A DNA stretch of 64,000 bases from Bacteroidales bacterium UBA5281 (lineage in GTDB: Bacteria; Bacteroidota; Bacteroidia; Bacteroidales; Lentimicrobiaceae), in NCBI GenBank assembly GCA_002410555.1, contig DHSR01000050.1, forward strand, positions 9,627 to 73,626, read 5' to 3'. A program made the translations under genes and the position numbers. Below are positions 35,142-44,338 of this stretch, in pieces. Numbering within the stretch: position 1 is the stretch's first letter; each line of letters begins with the position of its first letter. The notes under the pieces were generated by a model. The model was not told the origin of the DNA. It ran no database searches and was given only the letters and a program-made list of their open reading frames with translations.

Positions 35142-37121
35142 TTAGCTTCGCTTTTTTCCACTTCGTCCCAATCTCCTGAATCCTTTAATCAATATATTGA
35201 GGTCGTTGTTCAAACGATAGTCTCGTGCATAGAGCATGTTGAGCGTAAGCGCAGTGTCAGCATCTATATCGCGCTCAGGAAAAAGGTCGGTCGGATAGAG
35301 TATGCCCTTTCGTATGGGTGGCAGTTCAGTGCCGGAATAAGGCACTGGCGCATAACCTACCACCGATCTGTAACCCAGCAATATCCTGAAAAGATTGTAG
35401 ACAAAGTAAGGAGGATCGTAGGTGATTAACATCGCAACCGGAGAAACTGCCAGTAAAATCGAGGCTGACAGAAGGTCAAAAATACGCTTGTTCCTGCGAT
35501 TATTTACCTTACTTATGGAATTGATATCAATGATGTAAAGGTCGCGGCTGGTGCTGATGGAATTTGAACCAATAATACTCATGCTTTCCGGTGGAGCTAT
35601 TTTGTATTCAGTATGTGATTGACGGTGATGACTCATGGCATCAATAATCTGGTGGGCTGGCATGTCTTTGGCGCAAAAAATAACCTCATCAATTTTATAA
35701 ATATTAATGATGGTAGAAAGGTTGGCCATGTGACCTATGTAGCCGTTTTGATCTTGGCTTTTGTCGTCAAGACCAACAATACCGATAAATCCGGGGTTTA
35801 CCAGCGATTTGCGGAGCAGTTCTGCTACCCTCTCTGATTCAGCCGGATTACCCACCACGGCAAAGCGCCGGTTGGGGTTGGCTCCGATGCGGTATTGCGA
35901 GAAGCCTGACAGATGCAGCAGCAAGCGTATTCCGGTAATGGCCAGCAATCCCCAGATCGCTATTAAGATAATCAGGGCTCGTGAAAAACGGAATTCGGCC
36001 GGCAATAGTGCATAAAAAACCAATATGGTAATGGTACCGGTAAACATACCCATAATTACTCTCCTGAGCCTCAATGGCACATCGTATCCACCGCTGAGCA
36101 ATACTGCAATCAGCCAGATAACAATATAGGCAGGCAGCACGCCAAACAGAAACAGAGGCGGATAATGACCACCATGATTAAATACCACATGGCTGCCCCA
36201 GTAAGCGGTAATCAACAGTCCACCTCCATAAATAAGCAATGCATCGCTCACCGGGAGAATAAGCCGTTTAAATATCCGGTAAATCACTGCCATACCAGCC
36301 CGCAGATAGATGGCCATATTTATCAGCAATGAAAACAACCGCGCATTGTGCAGTGAGAAGTGTTTTTCTGCAAAAATGACCATAGCCCGGTAAAACACAA
36401 ATACGTAGTTGATGCTCGACTTTTTAGTACTTTCACCTTTATAATGAATGATTCGTGCTTCAGGAAAATAATAATTTTTATAGCCACCCTTGATGATGCG
36501 ATAACTCAGGTCGATGTCTTCGCCATACATGAAAAAATCCTCATCAAGTAAGCCGACCTTGTCAAGGGTTTTTTTGCGTAGCATCATAAAAGCACCCGAA
36601 AGAACATCAACCTGGTGGGTTTTGTTCTTATCCAGAAACCCCAGATGATATTTTCCAAAAATTTTGGATTTGGGAAACAGGGCCGATAGGCCAAAGATCT
36701 TATAAAATGCCACAGCAGGGGTAGGTAATCCACGCTTTGATTCAGGGAGAAACCGACCCTTTCCGTCAATCATCTGTATGCCAAGACCTCCTGCATCAGG
36801 ATGCGCATCCATGAAATCCACGCATTTTTTTAACGTATCCTGCTCAACCAGGGTATCAGGATTAAGCAACAATACATATTCGCCTTTTGAAATTCTGATG
36901 GCCTGATTGTTGGCTTTAGAAAATCCGGGATTGTCGCTGTTGCATATGAGCTTAACCTGAGGAAATTTTTCGGCAATCATTTCAACGCTACCATCCACCG
37001 AGTTGTTATCAACTACAAAAACCTCTGCATCAAGGTGTTCAACGGCTGTGAGTACAGAATGCAGACATTGCTCAATAAAGTATTTAACGTTGTAGTTTAC
37101 GATTACTACCGATAGTTTCAT
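35142..37121 (-). CDS. family 2 glycosyltransferase fused to a membrane sugar-transferase-like region
   Basis: A protein of about 659 residues. The first 260 residues are a GT2 domain: LSVVIVNYNVKYFIEQCLHS, VDNNSVDGS, LLNPDTLVEQD (metal-binding Asp) and DEDFFMYGEDIDLSYRI, the rhamnosyltransferase-like form. Four to five membrane helices follow (about 280-400). Next is a Rossmann-like domain (FAVVGNPAESERVAELL ... IDEVIFCAKDM). The end (NRRNKRIFDLLSASILL ... YRSVVGYAP) resembles a polyprenyl glycosylphosphotransferase that has lost most of its catalytic core. The role is surface glycan assembly. ATG 37130 is an alternative start three codons upstream. Confidence 0.88.
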   Translation of the reverse strand: MKLSVVIVNYNVKYFIEQCLHSVLTAVEHLDAEVFVVDNNSVDGSVEMIAEKFPQVKLICNSDNPGFSKANNQAIRISKGEYVLLLNPDTLVEQDTLKKCVDFMDAHPDAGGLGIQMIDGKGRFLPESKRGLPTPAVAFYKIFGLSALFPKSKIFGKYHLGFLDKNKTHQVDVLSGAFMMLRKKTLDKVGLLDEDFFMYGEDIDLSYRIIKGGYKNYYFPEARIIHYKGESTKKSSINYVFVFYRAMVIFAEKHFSLHNARLFSLLINMAIYLRAGMAVIYRIFKRLILPVSDALLIYGGGLLITAYWGSHVVFNHGGHYPPLFLFGVLPAYIVIWLIAVLLSGGYDVPLRLRRVIMGMFTGTITILVFYALLPAEFRFSRALIILIAIWGLLAITGIRLLLHLSGFSQYRIGANPNRRFAVVGNPAESERVAELLRKSLVNPGFIGIVGLDDKSQDQNGYIGHMANLSTIINIYKIDEVIFCAKDMPAHQIIDAMSHHRQSHTEYKIAPPESMSIIGSNSISTSRDLYIIDINSISKVNNRRNKRIFDLLSASILLAVSPVAMLITYDPPYFVYNLFRILLGYRSVVGYAPVPYSGTELPPIRKGILYPTDLFPERDIDADTALTLNMLYARDYRLNNDLNILIKGFRRLGRSGKKRS

Positions 37122-37182
37122 TGAATGCATATTTTTTTGACCGCGTAAAGATAGGGATATTGCACTGTATGTGTTTAATTAG

Positions 37183-37212
37183 ATTGGTTTTTCATCATAA
37201 ACTTTACCTTTG
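37183..37212 (+). promoter_or_regulatory. Bacteroidota-type promoter of the pseudouridine synthase gene
   Basis: TACCTTTG (37205-37212) matches TAnnTTTG exactly, and ATTG (37183-37186) lies 18 nt upstream at the -33 position. The -7 box ends 24 nt before the TTG start at 37237. Confidence 0.6.
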
Positions 37213-37236
37213 CAAACAACTTTAAAAACATAACCT

Positions 37237-37800
37237 TTGATCCACAGGCATTTTATAATGCATAAACCTTTTGGCTATTTGAGCCAGTTTGTGTGCGAAC
37301 ACCACTGGAAAAGAGTGCTTGGAGAATTGTATTCATTTCCGGTAGGAACCATGCCGGTTGGCCGGCTGGATGAACACAGCGAAGGACTGCTGTTGCTTAC
37401 CACCAATGGCATTTTGTGTGATCAGATGCGGAGCAAAGACAAGGAAAAAGAATATTACGTTCAGATTGATGGATTGATTGATGAAGCTTCCATGGAAAAA
37501 ATGCGTCAGGGGGTAGAAATTGGTATCCGGGGGGAGAAATACCTCACTTTACCCTGTAAGGTAATGCGCCTGAATGAAACACCCGACTTTGCGCCACGCA
37601 TTAAGAAGATAAGAGATGATCGCCATGGTCCTACTTGCTGGATTTCTATTATCGTTACTGAAGGCAAATACCGGCAAATTCGGAAAATGACTGCAGCCGT
37701 TGGCTTTCCTACGCTTCGTTTGATGCGTGTCCGGGTTGATCAGGTGTGGCTCGGTAACCTTAAGCAGGGAGAAGTAAAGGAAGTTGGGGCTTTTATCTAA
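37237..37800 (+). CDS. RluE-type 23S rRNA pseudouridine synthase
   Basis: A 187-residue RsuA-family enzyme that isomerises a uridine in 23S rRNA. The catalytic motif is MPVGRLDEHSEGLLLLTTNG with Asp45. GKYRQIRKMTAAVGFPTLRLMRVRV is the conserved C-terminal motif. There is no S4 domain, as in the RluE subgroup. I keep the TTG at 37237, because RHFIMHKPFGYLSQF matches the usual family start; the ATG at 37258 would remove RHFI. It is a single-gene unit with its own promoter. Confidence 0.92.
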   Translation: MIHRHFIMHKPFGYLSQFVCEHHWKRVLGELYSFPVGTMPVGRLDEHSEGLLLLTTNGILCDQMRSKDKEKEYYVQIDGLIDEASMEKMRQGVEIGIRGEKYLTLPCKVMRLNETPDFAPRIKKIRDDRHGPTCWISIIVTEGKYRQIRKMTAAVGFPTLRLMRVRVDQVWLGNLKQGEVKEVGAFI

Positions 37801-37850
37801 AATTGGCGTCTTCACGTGTTTCTTAACCTACGAAACCTCTTATTGCAGGT

Positions 37851-38957
37851 TTACTCCTTACTGAAGGCTGATATAGCAGGCAGCGCTTTGTTGTTAAAGT
37901 CAAAAAGTGCCTGATTTTCCCAGGGTGAACCATTAATGGCTTCCGGTCCCCTGTAAGCAATCCATTCCGCGCCCCAATAGGCAAATCCTGAAAGTAATGG
38001 TTTGCTTTCGGAAATGCGCCTGATTTTTTCAAGAAAAGTTTGTTGCCCATCAGGCGTTGGCGGAAAATCGGGAATAAGCTGGGATGAATCGCCCAGGATG
38101 TTGTCGGTCCAATCATTCCACCCCAGTGTAAAAGGATAAGCTGTTTCAGCAATTACGAGTTTTTTATTGTATTTCACTGCAAGTATTCTGATTGAACTCT
38201 GTAACAGGTTTAAGTTTTTTCCATGCCAGATGGGGTAAAAGGAGATGCCAATTAAATCATAGTCAATGGTTCTCACCAGATTAAAAAAATCATCAGCACC
38301 ATCATAACCGGCAAAATGCAGTATTATCCGGCAATCATCACTATTGTCTCTAACAGCTTTGCAGCCGGAGGCTAACATTTTAAGAAACTGATCCGGATTC
38401 GAAGTATGACCTTCCGGCCAGATGAAACCGCTGTTAATCTCATTACCGATCTGGATGTAGTCAGGTTCAAGGGCGCGCACAACCCTTGTTGTATAATTAT
38501 AAATACTGTCATTCAGCACTGCCGGTTCAAGGTTTTTCCAGGCTTCTGGTTTGTACTGGTAACCGGGATCGGCCCAGGTGTCAGAATAATGGACTGACAG
38601 CCACAACTTTAGCCCATGAGCTTTAATTTTTGCCGCAAATGTCTTGACCTCTGCCAGATCACTGTGCATGCTTGCAGGCTTATGCCATAGCCTTACCCTT
38701 ACTGTATTCATTCCGGCTTCAGCCAGAATGGTCATCGCCGGGGCCTGCTGCCCATTGAGATTGTAATAAATGGTGCCTTCAGCTTCTATTCCAGGAAGAA
38801 AACTCAGATCAGCCGCCCTGATGAGCGTATCGTCCAGATCAGAAGTGGGAATATACTGATTTTTATCGCTTTCTTTATCACATGATATTATAATCAGGCT
38901 GATAAACAGCACAATAAGAGTAAATCCAGTTTTCACTTTTCTAATGTTAAGTGTCAA
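37851..38957 (-). CDS. GH53 endo-beta-1,4-galactanase lipoprotein
   Basis: A 368-residue endo-galactanase acting on type I arabinogalactan side chains of pectin. The leader ends in LIIISCDKESDK: Cys26 is the lipid site and the acidic/lysine run after it resembles a surface-export signal. The GH53 barrel has AEAGMNTVRVRLWHKP, LSVHYSDTWADPG, GNEINSGFIWPEG with acid/base Glu173, and VIAETAYPF with nucleophile Glu271. It lies 9 bp after the large GH13 gene, so they share a transcript. The pairing of galactan and alpha-glucan enzymes without SusC/SusD genes is unusual for a polysaccharide locus. Confidence 0.93.
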   Translation of the reverse strand: MTLNIRKVKTGFTLIVLFISLIIISCDKESDKNQYIPTSDLDDTLIRAADLSFLPGIEAEGTIYYNLNGQQAPAMTILAEAGMNTVRVRLWHKPASMHSDLAEVKTFAAKIKAHGLKLWLSVHYSDTWADPGYQYKPEAWKNLEPAVLNDSIYNYTTRVVRALEPDYIQIGNEINSGFIWPEGHTSNPDQFLKMLASGCKAVRDNSDDCRIILHFAGYDGADDFFNLVRTIDYDLIGISFYPIWHGKNLNLLQSSIRILAVKYNKKLVIAETAYPFTLGWNDWTDNILGDSSQLIPDFPPTPDGQQTFLEKIRRISESKPLLSGFAYWGAEWIAYRGPEAINGSPWENQALFDFNNKALPAISAFSKE

Positions 38958-38966
38958 GATGCTGGA

Positions 38967-41798
38967 TTATTTTACCATAATTTTTGTTACAGCAAAACCA
39001 GCGTTGCTGCGAGCCTGCACAAAATAAATTCCTGGTTTGATTGAGTCAGGTAAATTCACCTGAAGCTGCTGCCTCCCACTATTTAATTCTCCCTGAAAAA
39101 GCGCTGTCAGCCTGCGCCCTGAAACGTCTGATAAATCCAGCCTAATCATTGAAGTTTCTTTTAATTGCAACTCAAGCGTGAAACTGCCAGAAGCAGGATT
39201 GGGAAATGTCTTTAATTTCAACGAACCCGATGCAGGAGTATCTTCGGACAATCCCAGTCCGGTTTCCGGTGTATTTAGCTTTTTCGTGGTATAAATCCTG
39301 AATTCACCGGCTTCCAGTTGTATTGGAGTATCCAGGGAGGTCACCTGGAGCGTATCGCCACTAAAGAATTCATACCATGGGCCGGTTACGCTGAATGCCG
39401 GAATTATACTGCCGTTTTCAATCCCGAAATTTCCAATAACATTCACATCCATAGTGGGATGGTAAAGGCTGATCCTTTTAAGGTCTCCGTTCAGCGCAAG
39501 CGAAAAATCGTCGGTTCCAAATGCTTCATTCTCTGTCTTTAAATGAATGAGCGACCGGGTAACTTCATACAACATTTTACGGCGATAGTCTTGGTAATAA
39601 TCCCAGCGAATGGGCTTTTCACCGGTTCGTCCGTTAAAATCAATGTCGTAGTCGTAACCCAGTTCTTCGAATTGCCACAACATTTTGGGCCCGGGTATGG
39701 TATAAAAGAAAGCGGCTGCCTGAGCGGCGCGATCCAGCGCCCTTGTTGTATCTTTCAGGTTATACCAGGGAATGGTACTGTTGCCGTATTTTATATTTTT
39801 GTACATCATACGGTCTTCATCGTGACTTTCCATATAAGCAACCACATGTGGTGAATCCCATCCGCGTTGTTTATAACTTGCAGAAGAAAAATCGCTGCTG
39901 TTGTTCCAGCCCATGGCGGCTTCTTTATATTTATCGTGGGTGCCACCCGAGGCCCAGAGCATCATGCCGTAATTGGCCAGTTCCTTTTCTTCACTATTTT
40001 CCGCAAAATGTTCAAGTATAATATAACTATCCGGGTCAACCGACCAGATGCTGTTTGCGATTTCTTTCCAGATGGCCACCCTCGAGGCATCATACTGACC
40101 CCAGGCAGCGGTGTTGCCCAGGGTGTTTTTCTGCGTAAAGCCTTTCGACAGGTCGAAACGATAACCATCAATATTGTACTCTTCAATCCAAAAACTGACT
40201 ACACGTTTTACCAATGCTTTGGTTTGTGGGCTTTCGTGATTAAAATCGAAACCAACATTGTAATCATGCCTGGCTACCGGATTAAACCAGGGGTTATTCG
40301 CGGCAGGACGATTATTTGCTGCATCCCAATATAACATCACCATGGGCGAAGTACCAAAGGAGTGATTGAGAACCATATCAATGATTACGGCTATGCCTTG
40401 GGCATGGCAAGCGTCAATAAAGCGTTTCAGGTCATCTTTGGGGCCATAATATTTATCGGGTGCAAAATAGTAATTGGGATTATATCCCCAGCTCAGGTTT
40501 CCTTCAAACTCATTTACCGGCATCAGCTCGATGGCGTTGATTCCCAGTCTTTTCAAGTAACCTAAGGTGTCAATCAGCGTGGTGTAATCATGTTTAGCTA
40601 TAAAATCACGCACCAGCAATTCATAAATAACCAGGTCTTTTTTTTGTGGGCGATCAAAATCAGCTATTTGCCAGCTGTAATCAGATTGATTAGTTTGCAA
40701 AACAGTGGCGATGCCCTGCGTTTTTTCAACAGGGTAGGGGAGTAGCCCGGGATATGTTTCTTCCGGAATAAATTTATCGTTCCATGGATCTGAAACCTTT
40801 TCAGCATATGGATCACCAATGCGAATGCTGCCATCTATCAGATACTGGAAAATATATTCCTTACCCGGAGTAAGGTGGGTAATGGTTTTCCAGAAATGTG
40901 TCTGGTCGGGAGTGCGCTGCATAAAACCACTGGTGTCGTATTCCCAGTGATTGAAATCACCAATTATAAAAGCATTATCCTTATAAGGTGCATAGAGCGA
41001 AAGTGTAACAGTTGAATCGTTAATGTAGTTTATACCGTCTTTAATGCCGGCAGGAAGTTCAGCGATGGGAGTATGGTTTAATACAAAGTAATATATCGAA
41101 TCAATTACTTCACTCTCACCCTGCTTTGCTTTAACCCACAGGTGATGTTTGCCTGTAGATTCAGCGAATACATTGGTGTTTAGTGTTTTACCTGCTGTTT
41201 TGAATATCAGATTATTATTCTGATAAAGAAACAATGAATCGGCAAGATTGCTGCTGGCTTCTATCGCAATTTGTTCCGCAGGTGCAACCAGCAGTGCATT
41301 GCTGGCAGGAACATCAAACCTTACGAAAAGTCCCGCGGGATAAACATCAACGAATATATCACCGCCAGCTTCGGTTTTGCCTTCCCGGTATTTGTCGCCC
41401 TCTTTATTTTCGCTTCGGAAAACAAAAGCCATTTTCAGGATCTGCTCATTGTCCGGTACGCCATAATACACGCGTATATTGCCGGTTATTACCAACTTAT
41501 AAAGATTAGGCCCCAACCGTTCCAGTTGAGTTGCCGAGGTGTTTTGACCCCAATTGGTTTTTACATACCTCCAGTTTGAAGGTGCTGTACTTGAGTCGGT
41601 AAGTACACCGGTGTGGGCATAAACCGTACCTGTATAATTTAGCAGGCCCTGATTGCCCTGAGTGGCATCAAAAATGATTTCCACCTCGTCGTTTTCGGAA
41701 GGAAACTGAGGAACAGTAGTTACCTGCGCAGCGAGATTAGTGATGAAAGCGAGGGATGTAAAGGCCCACAATATGACTTTTGTGAATATGTTGTACAT
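38967..41798 (-). CDS. large T9SS-exported GH13 alpha-amylase
   Basis: A 943-residue secreted amylase. I start at 41798, giving the signal peptide MYNIFTKVILWAFTSLAFITNLAAQ. Next are an N-terminal starch-binding-like domain (about 25-155), a linker domain, a CBM48/E-set domain (about 250-365) and the GH13 barrel. Catalytic residues are Asp549 (DGYRFDLSKG), Glu596 (IILEHF) and Asp660 (ESHDEDRM). The last 80 residues (FPNPASGSFTLEL ... GIYFVQARSNAGFAVTKIMV) are a T9SS type A sorting domain, so the enzyme should reach the cell surface or medium. It leads an operon with the GH53 gene. Confidence 0.94.
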   Translation of the reverse strand: MYNIFTKVILWAFTSLAFITNLAAQVTTVPQFPSENDEVEIIFDATQGNQGLLNYTGTVYAHTGVLTDSSTAPSNWRYVKTNWGQNTSATQLERLGPNLYKLVITGNIRVYYGVPDNEQILKMAFVFRSENKEGDKYREGKTEAGGDIFVDVYPAGLFVRFDVPASNALLVAPAEQIAIEASSNLADSLFLYQNNNLIFKTAGKTLNTNVFAESTGKHHLWVKAKQGESEVIDSIYYFVLNHTPIAELPAGIKDGINYINDSTVTLSLYAPYKDNAFIIGDFNHWEYDTSGFMQRTPDQTHFWKTITHLTPGKEYIFQYLIDGSIRIGDPYAEKVSDPWNDKFIPEETYPGLLPYPVEKTQGIATVLQTNQSDYSWQIADFDRPQKKDLVIYELLVRDFIAKHDYTTLIDTLGYLKRLGINAIELMPVNEFEGNLSWGYNPNYYFAPDKYYGPKDDLKRFIDACHAQGIAVIIDMVLNHSFGTSPMVMLYWDAANNRPAANNPWFNPVARHDYNVGFDFNHESPQTKALVKRVVSFWIEEYNIDGYRFDLSKGFTQKNTLGNTAAWGQYDASRVAIWKEIANSIWSVDPDSYIILEHFAENSEEKELANYGMMLWASGGTHDKYKEAAMGWNNSSDFSSASYKQRGWDSPHVVAYMESHDEDRMMYKNIKYGNSTIPWYNLKDTTRALDRAAQAAAFFYTIPGPKMLWQFEELGYDYDIDFNGRTGEKPIRWDYYQDYRRKMLYEVTRSLIHLKTENEAFGTDDFSLALNGDLKRISLYHPTMDVNVIGNFGIENGSIIPAFSVTGPWYEFFSGDTLQVTSLDTPIQLEAGEFRIYTTKKLNTPETGLGLSEDTPASGSLKLKTFPNPASGSFTLELQLKETSMIRLDLSDVSGRRLTALFQGELNSGRQQLQVNLPDSIKPGIYFVQARSNAGFAVTKIMVK

Positions 41799-41844
41799 GA
41801 TTAAAAGTTGTTTAAATTCAAATGCTATCCGGAAATGGCTGATA

Positions 41845-41852
41845 CAAAAGTA
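41845..41852 (-). promoter_or_regulatory. -7 box of the GH13-GH53 operon
   Basis: TACTTTTG on the minus strand is an exact TAnnTTTG match 47 nt upstream of the GH13 start at 41798. The -33 region shows no TTTG. Confidence 0.45.
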
Positions 41853-41920
41853 ACATAAAAGGTGAAACAGCATTGAAAATTAAAACGAAAGACCTGATGA
41901 AGGGTACCGTGTGAAGACGA

Positions 41921-43679
41921 TCAATTCATTGAAAATGCATCTTCTGCATGTTGGTATTTGCCGGGTTCTTCTGGCTTAACGGTGGGTAAGGTCAGTGTAA
42001 AGGTGGTTGTTTTTCCAATCTCACTTTCTGCTTGAATGTTGCCATTATTCCTAATCATCATTTCATAACTAAAGCTAAGCCCCAAACCATTTCCTTTTTC
42101 GCCACCGGTACCTAAAGTAGTATATTTGCTACCGGGATTAAATAATTTATCCAGAATTTCGGGTTTGATGCCCTGTCCATGATCCGTAATGAGTAGATTC
42201 ATATGTGCCGGATCAGGTATTTTGCATTCCAGTCTGATGTTACCTCCCGGATGGGAAAATTTTATGGCATTGACGATGATGTTTCTGATTGCGATGGTAA
42301 TCATGTTTCGGTCTGCGTAAACCGAAGCATTGGCAGGCAGCAGGTTTTCTATTATCAATTCCTTGCTTTTGATCAATCTGTTGAGGAAAGACATCACTTC
42401 ATCAATAACCTCATGCAGGTTGAAAACTTCGGGTCTGATGTGTATAAACTCTTGTTGTTCTTTTGCCCATATGAGTAAGTCTTCCAGCACTTTGCCGCCA
42501 TTCAGGGCTGCAGTATCAATATCTGAAATCAGTTCGAGGGTCACTGTTTTATCAAACATTCCGGCATTTTCTTTAATGATCTGTGCAAGTGATGTTATCT
42601 GATGAAACGAAGTTTTGAGGTCATGGCCGATAATGGAAAGTATTTTATCTTTTTGAGCGTTTAATTCTTTTAAGGCCTGGTTTGATTCAATAACTTTTTT
42701 ATTTAAAATCTCACTTTGAATCTCCAATCGCTTACGCTGAGATATATTTCTCATTACAATGAAAATCCCTTTAAGCCGTTGCGAACGATCGGTAAGCAGA
42801 CTCAGCATTACATTATACCATTCCCCATTTTTATCCTGTACGGTTACCTCTTTCTTTTTTATGCCTTCTTCCTTAAATGCATTTACCGTAACAGACAACC
42901 AGTCAACAGCCGATACGTCGTGTTTTAATTTGCCATATTGTGACTCCAGCAAAGCGGTAGCGACTTCATTCATAAAAATCAGTTGTTGGTGATGGTCCAA
43001 AACCAACAATCCATCGGGAATAATGGATGAAATTCGCTGTTTTACAATGGGAACGATGTCGAGAATATTATAACGGGAAATGCCTACGAGCAAAAGCAGT
43101 CCGGTAAGACTAAAACTCAGTACAATAATGTCAAGCCCGTCAACAAAAGTGAAACCAATGGAATAGAGTACCACCGCAATGAGAGGGAAATAACTGGCTG
43201 TTATAAATAGTTTTGCCTGTTTTCTGCTCAATTCCGGCAGGTGGCCTAAGGCTTTGAACAAAATTATCTGTCCAAGGAGGATCATTATAACCGAAAAAAT
43301 GGAAGCCACACTGAATAAAGGGCCATGATGATAAGTAAGTATATTATTTCCGGAACAAAGGAATAAGCCACAATGTTAAATAGTACTTTTTCCATTTTCC
43401 GTCAATTTTAGCAAATCCGGCTGCAAATCTTAATAAAAGTATCCCCGAAGTAAGCGCGAAGGCATATTCTATCTTGCTGAATAACACCTTGATATCCAAT
43501 GCCGTCGCCGCAGCTTCCAGTGCACCGGATAATGACCATCCTGCAATCATAAGCATCATCAGCGTAAAATACTTCTGATAATTATTGTGTGTTTTCAGGT
43601 AGGAATAAATGGCAATTCCAAAACAACAAACAAAATTTGCCGCAAGCAGATAAACAATAATGTTGGACTGAAAAACCAT
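41921..43679 (-). pseudogene. 7TM-PAS sensor histidine kinase, disrupted by an internal deletion/frameshift
   Basis: Two consecutive frames together make a membrane sensor kinase. The first (43679-43344, 111 residues) holds the first transmembrane helices of a HisKA_7TM-type sensor and stops after WLIPLFRK. The second begins in another frame: reading upstream of its first ATG (43309) gives NNILTYHHGPLFSVASIF, which is the loop and helix 5 region. About 20-25 codons normally found between the IPL strand and NN..HHG are missing. After the junction come more TM helices, a PAS domain (ISSIIPDGLLVLDHHQQLIF), the H-box GHDLKTSFHQ, N-box IRNIIVNAIKFSHPGG, and G-boxes DHGQGI and GEKGNGLGLS. The catalytic part is intact, so a soluble or shortened kinase could still be made from 43309. 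A sequencing error is not excluded. Confidence 0.8.
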
Positions 43680-43722
43680 AATGTAAAAATAGTTTACATT
43701 TCTTAATGTACTTTGTTACATT
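43680..43722. promoter_or_regulatory. cluster of TTACATT half-sites upstream of the kinase
   Basis: Four copies in alternating orientation: AATGTAA (43680-43686), TTACATT (43694-43700), AATGTA (43705-43710, one base short) and TTACATT (43716-43722). They abut the kinase start codon, where a regulator would act. A full palindrome of the same half-site lies at 44072-44085. Confidence 0.4.
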
Positions 43723-43800
43723 TTTATTATTAATCTGCAAATATCTAAAAAGTAACTTCAAATAGCCAATCCGCACCAATAAATTTGGCCCTTTTTTTTT

Positions 43801-43920
43801 ATCTCACCCTGCCCTCTCCAAATGGAGAAGGTGAAACATGAAAGTTTTGAGTTCATTAAACTGGTAAAATAGCAGGATTTAGTTCCCTTCACCATGAGGA
43901 GAGGGCGGGGGGATGAGGTG
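43801..43920. repeat. inverted pair of REP-like palindromic repeats
   Basis: Copy A (43801-43836) reads CTCACCCT-GCCCTCTCC-AAAT-GGAGAAGGTGAA. Copy B (43885-43920) is in the opposite orientation, with GGAGAGGGC and GGATGAGGTG. GCCCTCTCC (43811-43819) can pair with GGAGAGGGC (43898-43906), and GGTGAA (43830-43835) with TTCACC (43888-43893). The hairpin at 4399-4418 belongs to the same family. Confidence 0.7.
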
Positions 43921-44252
43921 GCTAAACCAGGGAATGAGTGGTAAAAAATAATCTATGAAACTGTTTAACAAGCTTTTCAATGTCATGAATAAACCAACAG
44001 TTTGAGTAGTTAGCCTTAAATGGGTGTTGTGCTGTTGCGTCTAAATCCGGCCCAAGTCACTCATTTTGGAGTTACATTAATGTAAACATCAATAAACAAA
44101 GCCTATTGTACAGCGTTTATATCATCGAATGAGGAATGAAATCATATAGAAAAAAAACAGGAATAAACTTGCTGCCAAACCCAGCCTTAACGGTGTGGTG
44201 TCAGGTATGCCATAAATGATGCAGCAGGCTCTGTCGAAGATATTAAAAAAAA
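43921..44252. other. intergenic region with a perfect 14-bp palindrome
   Basis: No ORF is supported. TTACATTAATGTAA at 44072-44085 is a perfect palindrome made of two TTACATT half-sites, about 170 bp upstream of the universal stress protein promoter. The rest shows no repeat or RNA gene. Confidence 0.5.
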
Positions 44253-44284
44253 TTTGGAGAATCAGTCATTTCCGTGTATTTTTG
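44253..44284 (+). promoter_or_regulatory. Bacteroidota-type promoter of the universal stress protein gene
   Basis: TTTG (44253-44256), a 20-nt spacer and TATTTTTG (44277-44284) match both elements of the Bacteroidota consensus without mismatch. The start codon is 55 nt downstream. Confidence 0.75.
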
Positions 44285-44338
44285 TAATTCGAGTGAGATA
44301 AAATCCTTTGATCATAAATTTTAAACCCACAACAAAAA

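Noticed and set aside
43309..43679. A separate small membrane protein upstream of a complete kinase
   Set aside because: The two frames are consecutive parts of one 7TM sensor, with matching conserved flanks on either side of the break.
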